Assembly: GCF_900176375.1 (NCBI RefSeq)
Contig: NZ_FWYF01000002.1
Span: 160,161-224,160, forward strand
DNA length: 64,000 bases
Direction of reading: 5' to 3'
From: Reichenbachiella faecimaris
GTDB taxonomy: Bacteria; Bacteroidota; Bacteroidia; Cytophagales; Cyclobacteriaceae
Shown: piece after piece, positions 44,798-53,186 of the stretch
Layout of the letters: each line of letters begins with the position of its first letter
Position numbering within the stretch: the first letter of the stretch is position 1
Program-made: the position numbers and the translations under genes
Notes under the pieces: generated by a model
The model's input: only the letters and a program-made list of their open reading frames with translations
The model's database searches: none
What the model was told of the DNA's origin: nothing

Positions 44798-45198
44798 AGT
44801 ACAAAGTACAGTTCGTCTTATTTTAAGGAAGTCATCAGGCCAAATAACATTCGATGGATTTCATCTATGTTTTGGGTTAGAACTTCTTGTTTTTCATTTT
44901 TCAGGTAACCAATTCTTGTTGAAATCTGGATTTGAGTATTTAACTCGAAAAGAGAACCTGTTGCAATCGATAAAAAATGGGCAAACTCCTTTTTTGAAGT
45001 GCGTCCACTACCTTCTGCAATATTTGAAGGAATTGAAACTGCACATCTTCTAATCTGGCTAATCAAACCGAACTTTTCGTCATTTGGAAAACTTTTCACC
45101 ACAGCATAAACCTCTTCAACAAGATCCATTGACTTTTTCCAAACTTGTAAATCTTGATATCGATTCATTCTAAAACTTTGTACTTTAGACTTTGTACT
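44798..45198. repeat. Inverted repeats flanking the S23-like cassette
   Basis: AGTACAAAGT at 44798-44807 on the left and its complement ACTTTGTACT at 45175-45184 and again at 45189-45198 on the right enclose the four-helix-bundle gene almost exactly. This is the pattern of a small mobile or recently inserted cassette. Confidence 0.6.
44818..45168 (-). CDS. Four-helix-bundle protein (S23/IVP family)
   Basis: The product has 116 residues of the family first seen within intervening sequences of 23S rRNA genes. Markers are YQDLQVWKKSMDLVEEVY at the start, QIRRCAVSIPSNIAEGSGR in the middle (SIPSNIAEG is diagnostic) and the FELNTQIQISTRIGYL helix. Here it is a free-standing gene between sucB and lpd, flanked by inverted repeats. 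Members form pentameric helical bundles and may bind nucleic acid; in retroelements an Avd relative helps the reverse transcriptase. No such enzyme is nearby. Confidence 0.88.
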   Translation of the reverse strand: MNRYQDLQVWKKSMDLVEEVYAVVKSFPNDEKFGLISQIRRCAVSIPSNIAEGSGRTSKKEFAHFLSIATGSLFELNTQIQISTRIGYLKNEKQEVLTQNIDEIHRMLFGLMTSLK

Positions 45199-45201
45199 GT
45201 T

Positions 45202-46722
45202 TTAAATTCCTAACATCAATCGAGCTGGATCTTCAAGCAACTCTTTTATCCTTACCAAGAAACTTACAGACTCTTTACCGTCAATAATTCTATGGTCGTA
45301 AGACAACGCCAAGTACATGATTGGTCTGATTTCAACTTGTCCGTTGATAGCCACTGGTCGTTCTACAATATTGTGCATGCCTAAAATGGCCGACTGAGGT
45401 GCATTGATAATAGGTGTAGAAAGCATAGAACCAAAGATACCACCATTGGTCACAGTAAATGTTCCACCCTGCATCTCGTCAATACTCAATTTGTTGTCTC
45501 TGGCCTTTTTAGCTAGTCTTACCACTTCACTTTCTACTTGATTGAACGAAAGTGATTCTGCGTTTCTGATTACTGGCACCACCAAGCCTTTAGGAGCAGA
45601 TACTGCTATTGACACATCACAAAAATCATTATATACAATCTCATTGCCATCAATCTGTGCATTTACTGCTGGCCATTCTTGCAGGGCTTGACAAGCTGCT
45701 TTGATGAAGAAAGACATGAAACCCAAGCCGACCTCATACTTATCCTTAAAAGCATCTTTGTATTTTTTACGAAGGTCCATGACTGGCTTCATATCTACTT
45801 CATTGAAAGTAGTCAGCATAGCTGTTTCATTCTTTACAGAAACCAAACGCTTTGCTACCGTCTTTCTCAATGGAGTTAATTTCTTTCTGGTTTGTTCTCT
45901 ACCACCACCAAAAGCTGGAACCGCAGGAGCAGTTTCTTTAGCTGGGGTGCTAGCTGCAGCAGGAGAAGATTTTTGAGCTGCTTGTGCGTCATCCTTTGTG
46001 ATTCTGCCTCCAACACCAGAACCCACCAAATCGCCAGCTGGAATGCCCTTTTCAGCCAAAATCTTAGCCGCAGCAGGAGATGGGTGTCCAGCTGCGTAAC
46101 CTGGAGCTCCAGTTGGGGTTTCTGCTGTTACCTCTGGAGTGGGTGCTGCCGCAGGTGCAGATGCCACTCCGGCCATCACGTCAATTTTACATATCAGTGC
46201 ACCTATTTCGATTGTATCACCTTCTTGAGCTACTATTTTGAGAACACCACGAGCTTCGGCAGCCAATTCGAAAGTAGCCTTGTCTGACTCAATTTCAGCA
46301 ATTGGCTCATCGAGTTCCACTACATCACCATCTTGCTTCATCCAAGCACCAATAGTTACCTCAGTAATTGACTCGCCTACAGTAGGTACTTTCATTTCTA
46401 AGGTCTCTCCAGTTTTTCCTCCATCAGATGATGCTGGTACAGATTCGATTTTAGCAGTAGGTGCTGATGATAAGGCTCCTGCACCTGCAGCAGTTTCATC
46501 AATAGTACAAACGACCGTACCTATTTCTATAGTTTCGCCTTCTTCTACTTTGATAGTGAGAATTCCAGCTGCCTCAGCATTGAGTTCGAAGGTTGCTTTG
46601 TCTGATTCCAGTTCGCAGATGACTTCGTCCATTTCGACATAATCGCCACTCTGCTTGGTCCATTGCGAAACCGTCACTTCGGTTATCGATTCACCAACGG
46701 TTGGTATTTTAACTTCAATCAT
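45202..46722 (-). CDS. sucB: 2-oxoglutarate dehydrogenase E2 (dihydrolipoyl succinyltransferase)
   Basis: The enzyme has 506 residues. Two lipoyl domains are seen, with lipoylated Lys42 and Lys148 each in an ESDKATFEL motif. An E3/E1-binding domain follows (about 207-245, [32 protein letters not shown]). The catalytic core (about 270-506) includes SYDHRIIDG with the active-site His. Most bacterial SucB proteins carry a single lipoyl domain, so the pair is noteworthy but known in Bacteroidota. It follows sucA after 36 bases. Confidence 0.95.
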   Translation of the reverse strand: MIEVKIPTVGESITEVTVSQWTKQSGDYVEMDEVICELESDKATFELNAEAAGILTIKVEEGETIEIGTVVCTIDETAAGAGALSSAPTAKIESVPASSDGGKTGETLEMKVPTVGESITEVTIGAWMKQDGDVVELDEPIAEIESDKATFELAAEARGVLKIVAQEGDTIEIGALICKIDVMAGVASAPAAAPTPEVTAETPTGAPGYAAGHPSPAAAKILAEKGIPAGDLVGSGVGGRITKDDAQAAQKSSPAAASTPAKETAPAVPAFGGGREQTRKKLTPLRKTVAKRLVSVKNETAMLTTFNEVDMKPVMDLRKKYKDAFKDKYEVGLGFMSFFIKAACQALQEWPAVNAQIDGNEIVYNDFCDVSIAVSAPKGLVVPVIRNAESLSFNQVESEVVRLAKKARDNKLSIDEMQGGTFTVTNGGIFGSMLSTPIINAPQSAILGMHNIVERPVAINGQVEIRPIMYLALSYDHRIIDGKESVSFLVRIKELLEDPARLMLGI

Positions 46723-46758
46723 TTCTTTATTATTAAATTTTTTAAGTCTCGTTTGATA

Positions 46759-49479
46759 TTACAAAGTGAAGGCCTGATTTACCAAGTTTTCCTGCTCTTG
46801 CTTATGAACCTTGGAATAACCAGTCGCAGGTGAAGCCGCCGCCTTTCGCGAAATCACATCTTTCGTCACCTCTCTGAATACTCTCAAAATAAATGACCAA
46901 GCACCCATGTTTTCTGGCTCTTCTTGTACCCAGTAAACCATGTCTACTTTGTACTTTTTCAGTTCAGCCAAAACTTGTTTTTTCGGAAATGGATGCAACT
47001 GCTCTACTCTAATGATCGCCACATCCTTACGCTTATCTGCTTGTTGCTTTTCTAGCAAATCAAAATACACTTTGCCATTGCACAACAGCACCTTTTTGAC
47101 CTTTTTAGGTTCTGCATAATCGTCGCCAATTACTTCTCTAAATTTACCTTTGGTAAATTCTTCCATTTTAGACATTACCAATGGATGTCTGAAAAGAGAT
47201 TTTGGCGACATTAGAATGCAGGGCATTCTAAATGGCATCGCCAACTGTCTTCTGATCATGTGGAAATAATTCGCTGGTGTAGTCAGGTTACAGATATACA
47301 TATTGTTCCCCGAAGCCAGCTGCAAATAACGTTCAGGTCTAGCGTTAGAGTGCTCTGGGCCTTGGCCTTCGTATCCATGCGGCAATAGAAGTACAAGTCC
47401 ATTCATTCTCCTCCACTTGGTGTAAGAACAAGAAATAAACTGATCTACCATCACTTGGGCGCCATTGGCAAAATCTCCGAACTGCGCTTCCCAAATTACA
47501 ACTGCATTTGGATCAGCCATGGCATAGCCAAACTCAAATCCCATACAACCAAACTCTGAAAGTAAAGAGTTATATATCTTAAAGTCTTTCTCACAACCTT
47601 CAATATGATCCAAGAAACTATACGCCTCATTGGTGTTCATATCTCTTACTACAGCATGTCTATGCGAGAATGTACCGCGCTTGGTATCCTGACCAGAAAT
47701 CCTAACCGTGTTATTATCCAGGAGCATAGATCCATAAGCCAACATTTCAGCAGCTGCCCAGTTGAGTTCCTTTTTATCAAAGAACATCTCCTTGCGCTGT
47801 TTCAACACCTTTTCAATTTGTTTCAATGGTTTGAAACCTTTTGGCACTTTAGACATTGCTTCGCCTACCTTTTTCACTGTATCCAATGAAATCGAAGTGT
47901 CAGGCGACTGATCAAAATCTTCTGGCTTTGAAAGTCTCATTTCTGAGAATTCCTTTTCACTTTGTTGTAAAGTATAAGGAAGCTTGTCCTGCTTCACTTG
48001 ATTTAAGCGATCTTGCAGCTGTGCCTTAAATTCCTTATCCATTGACTTGGCCAATCCAGCATCAATATCTCCTCTATCAATAAGCGATTTATTATAAACC
48101 TCTCTAGGATTCGCATGCTTCGAAATCAGATTGTATAAAGAAGGCTGAGTGAATTTCGGCTCATCTGACTCATTGTGGCCATGACGTCTATAGCACACCA
48201 TGTCAACGAAAATGTCTCTCTTGAATTTCTGGCGGTATTCAACAGCCATTTTCATACAGAACACTACAGCTTCTGGATTGTCACCATTTACGTGTAGCAC
48301 AGGCGCATCAACCGTTTTAGCTAAATCTGTACAATAGATACTCGATCTTGCTTCATCAAAATCAGTAGTAAATCCAACCTGGTTATTAATCACAAAGTGG
48401 ATCGTACCACCTGTTGAGTATGCATCCAACTTCGACATTTGCACCAACTCATAGCCAATTCCCTGGCCTGCTATCGCAGCGTCACCATGAATTAAAATCG
48501 GCATGATCTTCGAATTATCATTCTCATATAGACCATCAATTTTAGCTCTTGCAAACCCTTCTACAACTGGGTTTACTGCCTCCAAATGAGATGGATTTGG
48601 TGCCAATTTCAAATCCACTGTATGACCCTTTGGAGTCACGATCTGAGATGAGAATCCCATGTGATATTTTACATCACCATCACCCATAGTTTGATCAGGA
48701 ACGTACCCACCTTCAAATTCATTGAACACTTGCTCATAGGTTTTTCCCATAATGTTTACCAGCACATTGAGTCTGCCTCTGTGAGCCATACCCATTACGA
48801 CTTCCTGCACTCCTAATTCTGCACCTTTGTTGATAGCAGCATCAAGGGCGGGGATTGTGGTTTCACCACCTTCAAGTGAGAATCTTTTCTGACCTAAATA
48901 TTTTGTGTGAAGGAAATTTTCAAAAACAACTGCTTCATTAAGCTTAGATAAAATTTGTTTCTTCTCTTCAACAGGTGGATTGAAGTTAAGCGCTTCTCTT
49001 TCCACCTTCTCTTTGAACCATTCCAGAATATTTGGTTTTCGGATATACATATATTCGAACCCCACTGTTCCCTCATAAATATCTTTAAGAGAAGCTACAA
49101 TCTTCTTCAGTGAAGCCTTCCCTATTCCAATGATATTTCCACATTCAAATTCGGTATCAAGATCTTCCTTGGTCAACCCAAAATCCTCAATATCCAAAAG
49201 TGCTCGTCTATCCTTTCTTTGCCTAACTGGATTCGTATCCGATTTTAAATGTCCACGCGATCTATACGCATGAATCAAATCACGTACAGCGAGTTCCTTA
49301 TTCGAAACAGCACCTGTGCTTGCTTCACCATTTTCACCATATTTTTGAAGAGAGAACTCAAAGCCTTCAAAGAATCGTTGCCATGAAACGTCAACAGAAT
49401 TGGGATCGGCTTTGTAAGATTGGTACATATCGTCAATCACTCCACTGTGTGCATTGGCGATATAAGAATATTTATCCAT
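46759..49479 (-). CDS. sucA: 2-oxoglutarate dehydrogenase E1
   Basis: The enzyme has 906 residues and decarboxylates 2-oxoglutarate with thiamine diphosphate in the TCA cycle. An N-terminal YSYIANAHSGVIDDMY segment, VVMGMAHRGRLNVLVN, HGDAAIAGQG, GFTTD, and the C-terminal QEEPENMGAWSFI match SucA/OdhA. The HAVVRDMNTNEAY and IWEAQFGDFANGAQVMVDQF motifs of the pyrimidine-binding half are also present. It is the first gene of the sucA-sucB(-S23)-lpd unit on the minus strand, read from the promoter at 49503-49532. Confidence 0.97.
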   Translation of the reverse strand: MDKYSYIANAHSGVIDDMYQSYKADPNSVDVSWQRFFEGFEFSLQKYGENGEASTGAVSNKELAVRDLIHAYRSRGHLKSDTNPVRQRKDRRALLDIEDFGLTKEDLDTEFECGNIIGIGKASLKKIVASLKDIYEGTVGFEYMYIRKPNILEWFKEKVEREALNFNPPVEEKKQILSKLNEAVVFENFLHTKYLGQKRFSLEGGETTIPALDAAINKGAELGVQEVVMGMAHRGRLNVLVNIMGKTYEQVFNEFEGGYVPDQTMGDGDVKYHMGFSSQIVTPKGHTVDLKLAPNPSHLEAVNPVVEGFARAKIDGLYENDNSKIMPILIHGDAAIAGQGIGYELVQMSKLDAYSTGGTIHFVINNQVGFTTDFDEARSSIYCTDLAKTVDAPVLHVNGDNPEAVVFCMKMAVEYRQKFKRDIFVDMVCYRRHGHNESDEPKFTQPSLYNLISKHANPREVYNKSLIDRGDIDAGLAKSMDKEFKAQLQDRLNQVKQDKLPYTLQQSEKEFSEMRLSKPEDFDQSPDTSISLDTVKKVGEAMSKVPKGFKPLKQIEKVLKQRKEMFFDKKELNWAAAEMLAYGSMLLDNNTVRISGQDTKRGTFSHRHAVVRDMNTNEAYSFLDHIEGCEKDFKIYNSLLSEFGCMGFEFGYAMADPNAVVIWEAQFGDFANGAQVMVDQFISCSYTKWRRMNGLVLLLPHGYEGQGPEHSNARPERYLQLASGNNMYICNLTTPANYFHMIRRQLAMPFRMPCILMSPKSLFRHPLVMSKMEEFTKGKFREVIGDDYAEPKKVKKVLLCNGKVYFDLLEKQQADKRKDVAIIRVEQLHPFPKKQVLAELKKYKVDMVYWVQEEPENMGAWSFILRVFREVTKDVISRKAAASPATGYSKVHKQEQENLVNQAFTL

Positions 49480-49502
49480 TTGCTAATTTGTCTTTGCTGG
49501 CA

Positions 49503-49532
49503 CAAATATAGTCCTCACATCAAACAATCAAA
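49503..49532 (-). promoter_or_regulatory. Promoter of the sucA operon
   Basis: On the minus strand TTTG (49529-49532), 18 bases, then TATATTTG (49503-49510) match the phylum consensus. The -7 element lies 23 bases before the sucA start. Confidence 0.65.
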
Positions 49533-49643
49533 AACCGTATAATCGTTTATCAAATTATATTAATTTAAACCCATCCAGAGTACTTTTAGATATTCTAATA
49601 AGTTATTGTCTAGTTCATTTTTAATTTATTCATAAAAAAACAC

Positions 49644-49651
49644 TACATTTG
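49644..49651 (+). promoter_or_regulatory. Candidate -7 element of the rpsP operon
   Basis: TACATTTG matches TAnnTTTG 56 bases before rpsP. No TTTG is seen at the -33 position, so the element is supported only in part. Confidence 0.45.
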
Positions 49652-49707
49652 CGGACTTTTTAATACAAGTGGACGTGATCCGCAACATTTAAACTATACC
49701 ATATAAA

Positions 49708-50445
49708 ATGGCAGTAAAAATTAGACTAGCCCGAAGAGGGCGAAAAAAACAGGCAATTTACGATGTAGTCGTAGCAGACGCCCGTGCGCCACGTGATGGC
49801 CGATTTATCGAAAAGCTAGGTTCGTACAACCCCAATTCAGATCCTGCATTCATCAGCATTGATGAAGACAGAGCATTTAAGTGGGTAATGGACGGTGCGC
49901 AGCCTACTGATACCGCGAGAGCAATTCTTTCGTACAGAGGTGTGATGTACAAAAAACACTTACAAGTAGGTGTAAATAAAGGTGCAATCACCCAAGAAGA
50001 TGCCGACAAGAAATTCGAAGCATGGATGACTGAGAAAGAAAGCAAGGTTCAAGGAAAAGTTGATAATTTGGCAAAAGCCAAAGATGAAGCTAACAAGACC
50101 AAGCTAGAAGCTGAGGCTAAAGTGAATGCAGCAAGAGCAGAGGAGATCGCTAAGAAAAGATTAGCCATTGAAGAAGCTGAAGTAGCAGCCAAAGCTGAAG
50201 CTAGTGCCGAAGAGGCTCCAGCAACTGAAGAAGCACCTGCAGCCGAGGCAGCAGCTCCAACAGAGGAGGCGCCTGCAGATGAAGCAACTCCAGAAACTCC
50301 AGCAGTAGAGGAGAAAAAGGAAGAAGCTCCAGTAGCAGAGGTGAAGGAAGAAGCACCTGTATCAGAAGCTAAAGAAGAAGCACCTGCAGTGGAAGAAAAA
50401 CCAGCTGAAGACGCTTCAAAAGAAGAAGAAAAAGCCGCTGAATAA
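49708..50445 (+). CDS. rpsP: Ribosomal protein S16 with long acidic C-terminal extension
   Basis: The product has 245 residues. Residues 1-80 are a normal S16 ([37 protein letters not shown]). Residues about 85-245 form an extension: a charged helical segment (to about 160), then a tail made of Glu/Ala/Pro (EEAPA-type) units of low complexity. S16 in most bacteria has 80-90 residues; in Bacteroidota it is commonly extended to about 180, but this tail is longer. It starts the rpsP-rimM-trmD-rplS operon, the standard order. Confidence 0.95.
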   Translation: MAVKIRLARRGRKKQAIYDVVVADARAPRDGRFIEKLGSYNPNSDPAFISIDEDRAFKWVMDGAQPTDTARAILSYRGVMYKKHLQVGVNKGAITQEDADKKFEAWMTEKESKVQGKVDNLAKAKDEANKTKLEAEAKVNAARAEEIAKKRLAIEEAEVAAKAEASAEEAPATEEAPAAEAAAPTEEAPADEATPETPAVEEKKEEAPVAEVKEEAPVSEAKEEAPAVEEKPAEDASKEEEKAAE

Positions 50446-50451
50446 TTTATT

Positions 50452-50982
50452 ATGACGGTTGATGATTGCTACCAAATTGGTCATGTAATCAAGACCCACG
50501 GCTTAAAAGGTGAAGTTCAACTCTTTTTAGATGTTGACAATCCTTTAGCATATCAAGAAATGGAATCAATGCTCGTTCAACAGGACGATTCGTTGATTCC
50601 ATTTTTTATTGAACATCTTCAAATTAGCGCTAGTAAGGCCATTGCTAAATTCGAGGAAGTTGATGATATAGAAGAAGCCAAGGTTCTTGTTGCTTCCCAA
50701 CTCTATTTACCTTTGAGTGTATTGCCTGACCTGGAGGCTGGTGAGTATTATTTGCACCAATTGGTAGGTATGGATCTTTATGACAAAGATAATTATATAG
50801 GTAAGGTAAAAGAGCTTTTTGAAATAGGTCCGCAAGAACTTATTTCTGTTATACACCAGGAAAAAGAAGTGCTGATCCCCCTGAAAGATGAGATCATCAA
50901 AAAGGTAGATATCCAAAACAATAGGATTGACGCTGACATACCTGATGGCCTTATAGACATATATCTTGAAGATGAGAATTGA
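50452..50982 (+). CDS. rimM: Ribosome maturation factor RimM
   Basis: The product has 176 residues. The N-terminal RimM domain (about 1-90, starting [19 protein letters not shown]) and the PRC barrel (about 98-170, [27 protein letters not shown]) are both complete. RimM binds S19 and assists 30S head assembly. It begins 6 bases after rpsP and overlaps trmD by 11 bases. Confidence 0.95.
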   Translation: MTVDDCYQIGHVIKTHGLKGEVQLFLDVDNPLAYQEMESMLVQQDDSLIPFFIEHLQISASKAIAKFEEVDDIEEAKVLVASQLYLPLSVLPDLEAGEYYLHQLVGMDLYDKDNYIGKVKELFEIGPQELISVIHQEKEVLIPLKDEIIKKVDIQNNRIDADIPDGLIDIYLEDEN

Positions 50983-51664
50983 TATCATCACATGTGTGCC
51001 TGCCATGTTTAGTGGCACAATAGATCAGAGCATACTAAAAAGAGCTGCCGATAAAGGCCTGGCCGAAATTCATGTTCACGATCTTAGAGATTTTGCGATC
51101 AACAAGCATAATCAAATCGACGATTATGCCTTTGGAGGTGGCGCTGGCATGGTGTTGATGATTGAGCCCATTGATAAGTGTATTACCAAACTCAAATCTG
51201 AGAGAGCATATGATGAGGTGATCTACATGAGCCCAGACGGAGAAACACTCTCACAAGGGGTTTCCAATGAATTGAGCCTTAAAAAAAACATCATCCTTCT
51301 TTGTGGTCATTATAAAGGTGTAGATGAGCGAGTTCGCGAACATCTCGCCACTCGTGAAATCAGTATTGGCGACTATGTGCTAACTGGTGGTGAGCTGGCA
51401 GCAGCAGTGGTGGCAGACTCTGTCATTCGATTATTGCCTGGCGTGATGAACGATGAAACTTCTGCTCTTACAGACTCTTTTCAGGATGATCTGATTGCAC
51501 CACCTGTATATACCAGGCCCGCCGAATATAACAATTGGAAAGTGCCAGACGTGCTGACATCAGGACATCAAGCTAAAATAGAAGCCTGGAGATTTGAGCA
51601 ACAAGTACAAAGAACCAAGGCCAAAAGGCCTGATTTGCTTAAAAACCCAGATTCCGAAGATTGA
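50972..51664 (+). CDS. trmD: tRNA (guanine-37-N1)-methyltransferase
   Basis: The enzyme has 230 residues from ATG 50972 (a TTG at 50966 is not needed). It methylates G37 of tRNAs with S-adenosylmethionine. The knot motifs are [24 protein letters not shown] and [16 protein letters not shown]. The C-terminal half is complete. It overlaps rimM by 11 bases, so the two are coupled. Confidence 0.96.
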   Translation: MRIDIITCVPAMFSGTIDQSILKRAADKGLAEIHVHDLRDFAINKHNQIDDYAFGGGAGMVLMIEPIDKCITKLKSERAYDEVIYMSPDGETLSQGVSNELSLKKNIILLCGHYKGVDERVREHLATREISIGDYVLTGGELAAAVVADSVIRLLPGVMNDETSALTDSFQDDLIAPPVYTRPAEYNNWKVPDVLTSGHQAKIEAWRFEQQVQRTKAKRPDLLKNPDSED

Positions 51665-51695
51665 TCAAAGGAATTAAAATTTTATTTTGAATCCC

Positions 51696-51729
51696 TTTGA
51701 ACTATTTAATAAATAAATTTCTATATTTG
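51696..51729 (+). promoter_or_regulatory. Internal promoter before rplS
   Basis: TTTG (51696-51699) and TATATTTG (51722-51729) have a 22-base spacer, slightly long. They would give rplS its own transcript from the 102-base gap after trmD. Confidence 0.55.
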
Positions 51730-51766
51730 CAGTCCGATTTTTGGAGGGGCATATAAAGCTAATAAA

Positions 51767-52120
51767 ATGAGCGACTTAATTAAATTAATCGAAGACGAAT
51801 ACAAAGAAAAGAGAGCAGCAATGCCTTCTTTCAACCCAGGTGATACTGTGAATGTTCACGTAAAGATCAAAGAGGGTAATAAAGAAAGAATTCAGCAGTT
51901 TCAGGGAACTGTTTTACAAATCAAAAACCCTAGCTCTAATGGCGAAACCTTCACAGTAAGAAAAATCTCTAGCGGCATTGCTGTGGAGAGAATTTTCCCA
52001 ATGCTTTCTCCTAACATCGAGAAAATCGAAGTCTTGAGAAAAGGGAAAGTAAGAAGAGCGAAACTATACTACTTAAGAGGTAGAAAAGGGAAAGCAGCTA
52101 GAATTAAAGAGAGACTTTAA
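51767..52120 (+). CDS. rplS: Ribosomal protein L19
   Basis: The product has 117 residues, the usual length. The block [29 protein letters not shown] and [45 protein letters not shown] are unmistakable. It sits at the 30S-50S interface and ends the rpsP operon. Confidence 0.98.
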   Translation: MSDLIKLIEDEYKEKRAAMPSFNPGDTVNVHVKIKEGNKERIQQFQGTVLQIKNPSSNGETFTVRKISSGIAVERIFPMLSPNIEKIEVLRKGKVRRAKLYYLRGRKGKAARIKERL

Positions 52121-52141
52121 TCCTCGCTCACCAAAATATTT

Positions 52142-52171
52142 AAAAAGTCCCGATCTATCGGGACTTTTTTT
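52142..52171 (+). terminator. Terminator of the rpsP-rplS operon
   Basis: AAAAAGTCCCGA-TCTA-TCGGGACTTTTT is a perfect 12-bp stem with a 4-base loop and a run of seven T, 21 bases after rplS. Confidence 0.93.
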
Positions 52172-52223
52172 GTTTCTAGTTTTGTGGACATATAAGTACT
52201 AAAGCGCGTATACGGATTGAACC

Positions 52224-52994
52224 ATGAAAATTACGTTTTATAAATACCAGGGAACAGGCAATGACTTCGTAATGATTGATAACCGTGAAGGGATCTTTTC
52301 TCACGAAACCAGTTTAGTCTCAAAAATGTGCGATAGAAAATTCGGCATCGGAGCTGATGGGCTCATTCTGATAGAGCATCATGATAAGCTGGATTTTGAA
52401 ATGGTGTATTTCAACGCAGACGGCAGCCAAAGTCTCTGTGGAAATGGTAGTAGATGCGCCGTAAGTTTTGCTAGATACTTAGGTATTATACAGGATCATG
52501 CCAATTTCCTGACTATAGATGGTGAATATGAAGCTGACATTAAAAATGGCTTAATTCATCTACATATGCGCGACCAGCAAAACCCAAAAAAGTTTGATTC
52601 TCATTATTTCTTGAATAATGGTTCCCCTCACCACATAGAGTTCGTCAACGATGTCGACAAAAAAGATGTTCGCAATTTAGGAGCGACTACTAGGTATTCC
52701 GACGCGTACAAACCAAATGGAACCAATGTCAATTTTGTGCAGGTAAAAGAAGACCACACCATATATGTTCGTACTTATGAACGAGGTGTAGAGGACGAAA
52801 CTTTATCATGTGGCACAGGCATCACCGCCTCAGCATTGGCCGCAGCTGACAAAGGACTCAGAAGCCCAATTTTCATTGAGGCAAAGGGTGGAAAATTAGA
52901 GGTCAGATTTGAGCAAAACGTTGATAAGTCATTCTCAAACATCTGGCTGATTGGCCCAGCCGAACAAGTTTTTGTCGGCCAGTTTGACATATAA
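52224..52994 (+). CDS. dapF: Diaminopimelate epimerase
   Basis: The enzyme has 256 residues and converts LL- to meso-diaminopimelate for lysine and peptidoglycan synthesis. The catalytic cysteine pair is Cys72 (SLCGNGSRC) and Cys196 (LSCGTGITA). The start KYQGTGNDFVMIDN is typical. It is monocistronic, between the rplS terminator and secA. Confidence 0.96.
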   Translation: MKITFYKYQGTGNDFVMIDNREGIFSHETSLVSKMCDRKFGIGADGLILIEHHDKLDFEMVYFNADGSQSLCGNGSRCAVSFARYLGIIQDHANFLTIDGEYEADIKNGLIHLHMRDQQNPKKFDSHYFLNNGSPHHIEFVNDVDKKDVRNLGATTRYSDAYKPNGTNVNFVQVKEDHTIYVRTYERGVEDETLSCGTGITASALAAADKGLRSPIFIEAKGGKLEVRFEQNVDKSFSNIWLIGPAEQVFVGQFDI

Positions 52995-53081
52995 AAAACT
53001 AACGGTTCGTTTTTTGTTATTACCCTTCTCAGATTCACGTCTAGAACAAAAAAGAAATTAAATTTACCGATTCATTACATA

Positions 53082-53143
53082 GAGTCTATGAGATATTTAC
53101 ACCATACGCTGCATTTTGGAGTACTGGTGCTAGGCATAGACTC
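53082..53143. repeat. 9-bp inverted repeat in the secA leader
   Basis: GAGTCTATG (53082-53090) pairs with CATAGACTC (53135-53143) across a 44-base loop. The left arm contains the ATG of the leader ORF, so a folded leader RNA would hide that start. Confidence 0.45.
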
Positions 53144-53186
53144 ATTTATAAACAGACATTGCATAAAAAGTAAATATTCATGTTAA
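53088..53186 (+). CDS. Possible 32-codon leader ORF of secA
   Basis: The frame runs ATG 53088 to TAA 53184-53186 and overlaps the secA start codon (53180-53182) by 7 bases in another frame, which would couple the two translations. The peptide begins basic (MRYLHHT), has a hydrophobic core (LHFGVLVLGI) and a basic end, like a very short export signal. In E. coli and others, secA is controlled by arrest peptides (SecM), but no known arrest motif such as RAGP or RAPP is present. A chance frame is a real possibility. Confidence 0.3.
   Translation: MRYLHHTLHFGVLVLGIDSFINRHCIKSKYSC

Noticed and set aside
46238-46642. A 134-codon plus-strand frame opposite sucB
   Set aside because: It mirrors the two lipoyl domains on the other strand; the repeated Ser/Ala runs come from the lipoyl coding sequence.
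50220-50440. Repeat-rich DNA in rpsP as a possible satellite or CRISPR-like repeat
   Set aside because: The repetition follows codons of the EEAPA-type tail, unit lengths vary and there are no spacers.
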